DNA of 64,000 nucleotides, taken from positions 2,348,411-2,412,410 of the forward strand of contig OY365738.1 in the NCBI GenBank assembly GCA_959347345.1, read 5' to 3'. A program made the position numbers and the translations under genes. The notes beneath the pieces are model-generated. The model was not told the DNA's origin. It ran no database searches and saw only the letters and a list, made by a program, of their open reading frames with translations. Shown here one piece after another: positions 61,509 through 64,000 of the stretch; the stretch's first letter is position 1; the number at the start of each line of letters is the position of its first letter. Source of the DNA: an uncultured Amylibacter sp. (lineage in GTDB: Bacteria; Pseudomonadota; Alphaproteobacteria; Rhodobacterales; Rhodobacteraceae).

Positions 61509-61799
61509 ATGAACATACAGATTGAAACCGCCCGCAAAGGGCTGGAAGAAAAACTAGCAGGCAAGGGCTTTGACGGCTCTATACAGGTATTGATAGAGGG
61601 CGAGGGCGCGTTTTTCATAGACGAGCACGGTGTTCATGACGGCAAAACCCCCGCCGATTGTACGCTCAGCGCGAATGCGGATACTTTTGCCGCCTTGCTG
61701 GCGGGCGACCTGCACCCGACTTCGGCTTTTATGAGCGGTAAGCTCCGCCTTGATGGCGATATGAGCGTGGCAATGAAACTGGGGTCGCTTCTTGGATAA
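61509..61799 (+). CDS. SCP2 sterol-binding domain protein
   Basis: A 96-residue protein starting at MNIQIETARKGLEEKLAG (GAGGG lies 7 bases before this ATG; another ATG is two codons earlier). The SCP2 core includes DCTLSANADTFAALLAGDLH and GKLRLDGDMSVAMKLG. The family binds lipids. It overlaps the downstream hydrolase gene by eight bases, which suggests a joint role in lipid handling. Confidence 0.88.
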   Translation: MNIQIETARKGLEEKLAGKGFDGSIQVLIEGEGAFFIDEHGVHDGKTPADCTLSANADTFAALLAGDLHPTSAFMSGKLRLDGDMSVAMKLGSLLG

Positions 61800-62727
61800 A
61801 GCTCCGTTTTTCAGCGATATTTGTGATGTGGGGGGCTTGGATAAAGGACTCCACTGCCAGTGGGCGCGTGCGGTTGACGGGCGGCGGTTGCGGATAGCTG
61901 TTTGGAATAGGGACGCGGATAAATCCGTTTTGATTATCCAAGGGCGCACCGAATATATGGAAAAATATGACGGAGTGATTGGGCAATGGTTGGCGCGAGG
62001 CTATAATGTGCTGACCTATGATGTGCGCGGGCAGGGGTTGTCGGCGCGGGCGTTTGCTCTGCCGATTATCGGGCATGTTAAATCTTTCGGCGAATATCAG
62101 TTGGATATTGATGCGGTGTTGGATGTGGCGATGGATTTGGGCGTGGCGTTTCCGAAAACTCTGTTGTGTCATTCTATGGGTGGCGCGATTGGTCTGCGGG
62201 CGTTGCACCGAAACCCGCGGTTTGAGCGGGTGATATTCTCTGCCCCAATGTGGGGGATTGAAATGCCCCGTTTGCAACGGTTTGTGTTTCAGCCGTTGTC
62301 GTTATTAATGTGGGCGTTTGGGCAGGCGCATCAGCGCACGCCCTCTACCCTGACGCGTAATTATGTTTTCACCGCGCCGTTTGAGGATAATATATTAACC
62401 ACTAACCGTGCCGAGTACGATAAGATTAAGCAGCAATTATTGGCGCGTCCGCAGTTAGAAATTGCTGGGCCGTCCATGGCGTGGTTACGTGCCGCGTTAA
62501 AGGAGACGCACGGGTTGCGCCGATTGCCCCCCCCTGACCGCCCGTGTTTGTGTTTGTTAGGCGGGCAGGAGCAGGTGGTGGACAGTCAGGCTATCCGTGA
62601 TAAGATGGGGTTATGGGGTGACGGTGAGCTGGTGTTTTATGAAGGTGCGCGGCATGAGATTTTGTTTGAAACGCCAAGGATTGTGGAGGATGCGTGGGCG
62701 CGGATTGATAAGTTTTGTGGGCACTGA
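61792..62727 (+). CDS. Alpha/beta hydrolase, lysophospholipase-like
   Basis: A 311-residue serine hydrolase of the PldB/monoacylglycerol-lipase type, with a TTG start inside the SCP2 gene. The cap-free core shows QGRTEYMEKYDGVIGQWLAR, NVLTYDVRGQGLS, the nucleophile in LLCHSMGGAIGLRAL and the catalytic His in EGARHEILFE. It probably cleaves a lysophospholipid or monoacylglycerol. The coupled SCP2 protein supports a lipid substrate. The stop is followed by a repeat arm. Confidence 0.88.
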   Translation: MDKAPFFSDICDVGGLDKGLHCQWARAVDGRRLRIAVWNRDADKSVLIIQGRTEYMEKYDGVIGQWLARGYNVLTYDVRGQGLSARAFALPIIGHVKSFGEYQLDIDAVLDVAMDLGVAFPKTLLCHSMGGAIGLRALHRNPRFERVIFSAPMWGIEMPRLQRFVFQPLSLLMWAFGQAHQRTPSTLTRNYVFTAPFEDNILTTNRAEYDKIKQQLLARPQLEIAGPSMAWLRAALKETHGLRRLPPPDRPCLCLLGGQEQVVDSQAIRDKMGLWGDGELVFYEGARHEILFETPRIVEDAWARIDKFCGH

Positions 62728-62847
62728 TTTTAATGATTAACGATTAACGATTAGTGGGGGCTTTTGTGCATATAGAGCTTTTCCTTGCGAAAAAGCCCAT
62801 ACACAAAAGCCTTTGGTTTCAAGATGATAGGTCTGCCCTAGATTCAT
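62727..62847 (+). repeat. Element 7: arm and module beta' before an orphan gene
   Basis: The arm 62725-62755 consists of TTAACGA heptamers at the hydrolase stop. It is followed by the palindrome 62758-62816 (GGCTTTTGTGCATATAG ... ATACACAAAAGCC with the inner CTTTT/AAAAG pair), then TTTGGTTTCAAGATGATAGG and TCTGCCCTAGATTCATTTAGG, matching the trailing sequences of elements 3 and 5. A right arm is not seen up to the window edge, so the orphan gene and methyltransferase next to it may be cargo. Confidence 0.75.
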
Positions 62848-63384
62848 TTAGGGGTTAAACTTTTTTGCAATTATTTTTAATTGCTTGACGACACCATGAA
62901 GGGTTTCTTCTGTATTTACAAGACGACCGCCATCTGTACAATCTATAATACTTTCATTGGTTACTTTCGTAAATCTTTTAAAAATTCCCCTTGATTTACC
63001 GTAACAGGTTGCTTTGATTATATAAGATTTTTCTGCAAGCTCTTTTGGTTTAATCAATCTTTGAACTTCTTTTTCATTAGGCAATAAAAAAGGTATCTGT
63101 AATTTAGATATTGTTTGGAATTTTCCGTTTATATCTTTAGCAGTATTTATAGGCGGATCTATATCTATTGTAATATTAAAGGCATTAGCTTTTCCTACAT
63201 TATAGACGGTAAGCATTAAAATTGATTCCCCCCTAATATGATCTTTTAGCTTGCAAGCCACCAATGGTTTTGCCCTGATTGCAAAATAAGTTAGCCCTGT
63301 AAAAATAACAACAAAAAAACCTGATGCGATTGTAAGCAGTTCTAATGGATGTTTGATTATATAATCTACTACTATTTCTATCAT
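62848..63384 (-). CDS. Small membrane-anchored hypothetical protein
   Basis: A 178-residue AT-rich protein with one N-terminal membrane helix (LLTIASGFFVVIFTGLTYFA) and a soluble beta-rich remainder (MLTVYNVGKANAFNITIDID). The ribosome site GGCGAAG is present. It follows the methyltransferase gene by 15 bases on the same strand, so it is probably cotranscribed. I do not recognise the family. A role with the DNA methyltransferase, for example as a restriction partner, is conceivable only because of position. Confidence 0.6.
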   Translation of the reverse strand: MIEIVVDYIIKHPLELLTIASGFFVVIFTGLTYFAIRAKPLVACKLKDHIRGESILMLTVYNVGKANAFNITIDIDPPINTAKDINGKFQTISKLQIPFLLPNEKEVQRLIKPKELAEKSYIIKATCYGKSRGIFKRFTKVTNESIIDCTDGGRLVNTEETLHGVVKQLKIIAKKFNP

Positions 63385-63399
63385 TTTTTATTCTTCGCC

Positions 63400-64000
63400 T
63401 TATCCTTTACCCCAAAGCTCTATATCCTTGACGATTTTTTGCATATCGGGTTCGCGTACCCACTCATGGCGGTTGTCATATTGCTCATGGATATAGGCTT
63501 CAATCTCGCGGAAATTAGGCGTTAGAAAACTATATTCCAAAACATAGGCACGATTGGGGTCGGAGGTTTGATAAGAGTTCAAACGGTTTTTCACATTGGA
63601 CGCAATGCCAACTTTCCATTCATTTTTCCATTCCTTGTTGGAAATGATATAAACATATTTCTGAACGCGAGTATCCGCACCCATATCGCCCCGCTTTGGC
63701 GGGTGGGTTTGAAAATGCACCTCCTCTTTAAACAATTCATCCTTACGCTCCACCTCTTTTTTCAACCGCGTTTTTACCAGCTCAAACGCCTTTATTGACA
63801 CATCCACGCCAACCCATTGCCTCCCCATCTTTTCTGATGCAACGCAGGTGGTCGCACATCCGCAAAACGGGTCTAAAACAATTCCACCTTCGGGACATGA
63901 GGCGGTGATAATCCGCTCCAACAACGCCAGCGGTTTTTGTGTAGGATAGCCCGTTCGCTCTTTTGCATGGGCAGATAGCGGGTTAATATCCGTCCAGATA
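63400..64000 (-). CDS. Second DNA methyltransferase-GIY-YIG fusion, truncated by the window edge
   Basis: The last 200 residues of a paralogue of the gene at 13357. The frame stays open to position 64000 (WTDINPLSAHAKERTGYPTQ), so the start lies outside. The SAM motif VLDPFCGCATTCVASEK, the link region MGADTRVQKYVYIISN and the GIY-YIG-like end match copy 1 at roughly 85-90% of residues, by eye. The part before ERTGYPTQKP differs strongly, so the target-recognition region has diverged or been exchanged. This suggests duplicated enzymes with different specificity. Confidence 0.85.
   Translation of the reverse strand, partial: IWTDINPLSAHAKERTGYPTQKPLALLERIITASCPEGGIVLDPFCGCATTCVASEKMGRQWVGVDVSIKAFELVKTRLKKEVERKDELFKEEVHFQTHPPKRGDMGADTRVQKYVYIISNKEWKNEWKVGIASNVKNRLNSYQTSDPNRAYVLEYSFLTPNFREIEAYIHEQYDNRHEWVREPDMQKIVKDIELWGKG

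Overview
The window is a chromosomal segment of an alphaproteobacterium of moderate GC content. Evidence for this placement: a hisS-hisZ-hisG operon with the short HisG; ferredoxin FdxA next to CarD, followed by the C-terminal part of an alphaproteobacterial-type helicase; a DUF1489 protein; a RamB/ScfR-like regulator divergent from isocitrate lyase; a SoeAB-type molybdoenzyme; and a sarcosine/dimethylglycine dehydrogenase-type flavoprotein. I cannot name a genus. No rRNA, tRNA, IS transposase, integrase or CRISPR array was seen.

Layout. 1-3.9 kb: MATE exporter end, pyrD, a block of hairpins, an orphan protein, a seven-copy 29-bp tandem array, DUF952 and VOC genes. 4-9.2 kb: a Rieske oxygenase and a dimethylglycine/sarcosine dehydrogenase-like enzyme that share an identical 18-bp upstream sequence and probably belong to one methylated-amine pathway; a Panacea-type toxin-antitoxin-like pair lies between them. 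9.2-17.6 kb: membrane-anchored Mrr nuclease framed by inverted repeat arms, AmpD-like amidase, Excalibur lipoprotein, gatCA, a DNA methyltransferase fused to a GIY-YIG-like domain, a Slam/TbpB-like lipoprotein, and a divergent methyltransferase/ComF pair whose start codons overlap. 17.9-22 kb: MarR regulator and SoeAB-like oxidoreductase without a membrane subunit. 22.5-31.5 kb: the first half of the division/cell wall (dcw) cluster, mraZ to murD. 31.5-39.2 kb: a nine-gene Mrp-type cation/proton antiporter operon sitting where ftsW-murG-murC would be expected. 39.2-44.3 kb: isocitrate lyase with its probable regulator, and a phosphohexomutase. 44.8-53 kb: hydrolase/OsmC fusion, hisS-hisZ-hisG-panC, DUF1489, pabB-pabC, rpmG. 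54.2-64 kb: Bax inhibitor-1 family protein, an XRE regulator, cobT/cobS, carD-fdxA, helicase C-terminal domain, TPR protein, SCP2 protein plus lysophospholipase-like hydrolase, a small membrane protein, and a second truncated copy of the methyltransferase-GIY-YIG gene.

The most unusual feature is a family of modular intergenic elements (at about 9.2-10.2, 17.6, 39.2, 44.3, 50.3, 53.0-54.2, 59.0 and 62.7 kb). Each starts with an arm of degenerate 7-bp repeats (TTGTTAG, TTAGTGA, TGAATTG and similar), and most end with the inverted version of such an arm. They enclose combinations of conserved, hairpin-rich, apparently non-coding modules. The full-length copy at 44.29-44.76 kb and the copy at 58.97-59.45 kb are near-identical but in opposite orientation. 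The elements lie exactly at gene 3' ends, and the arm often supplies the last codons and stop codon of the neighbouring gene. Two of them enclose orphan genes, one being the Mrr nuclease. This looks like an undescribed mobile or miniature repeat family. A second genome-wide habit is short in-frame microsatellite expansions in protein linkers.
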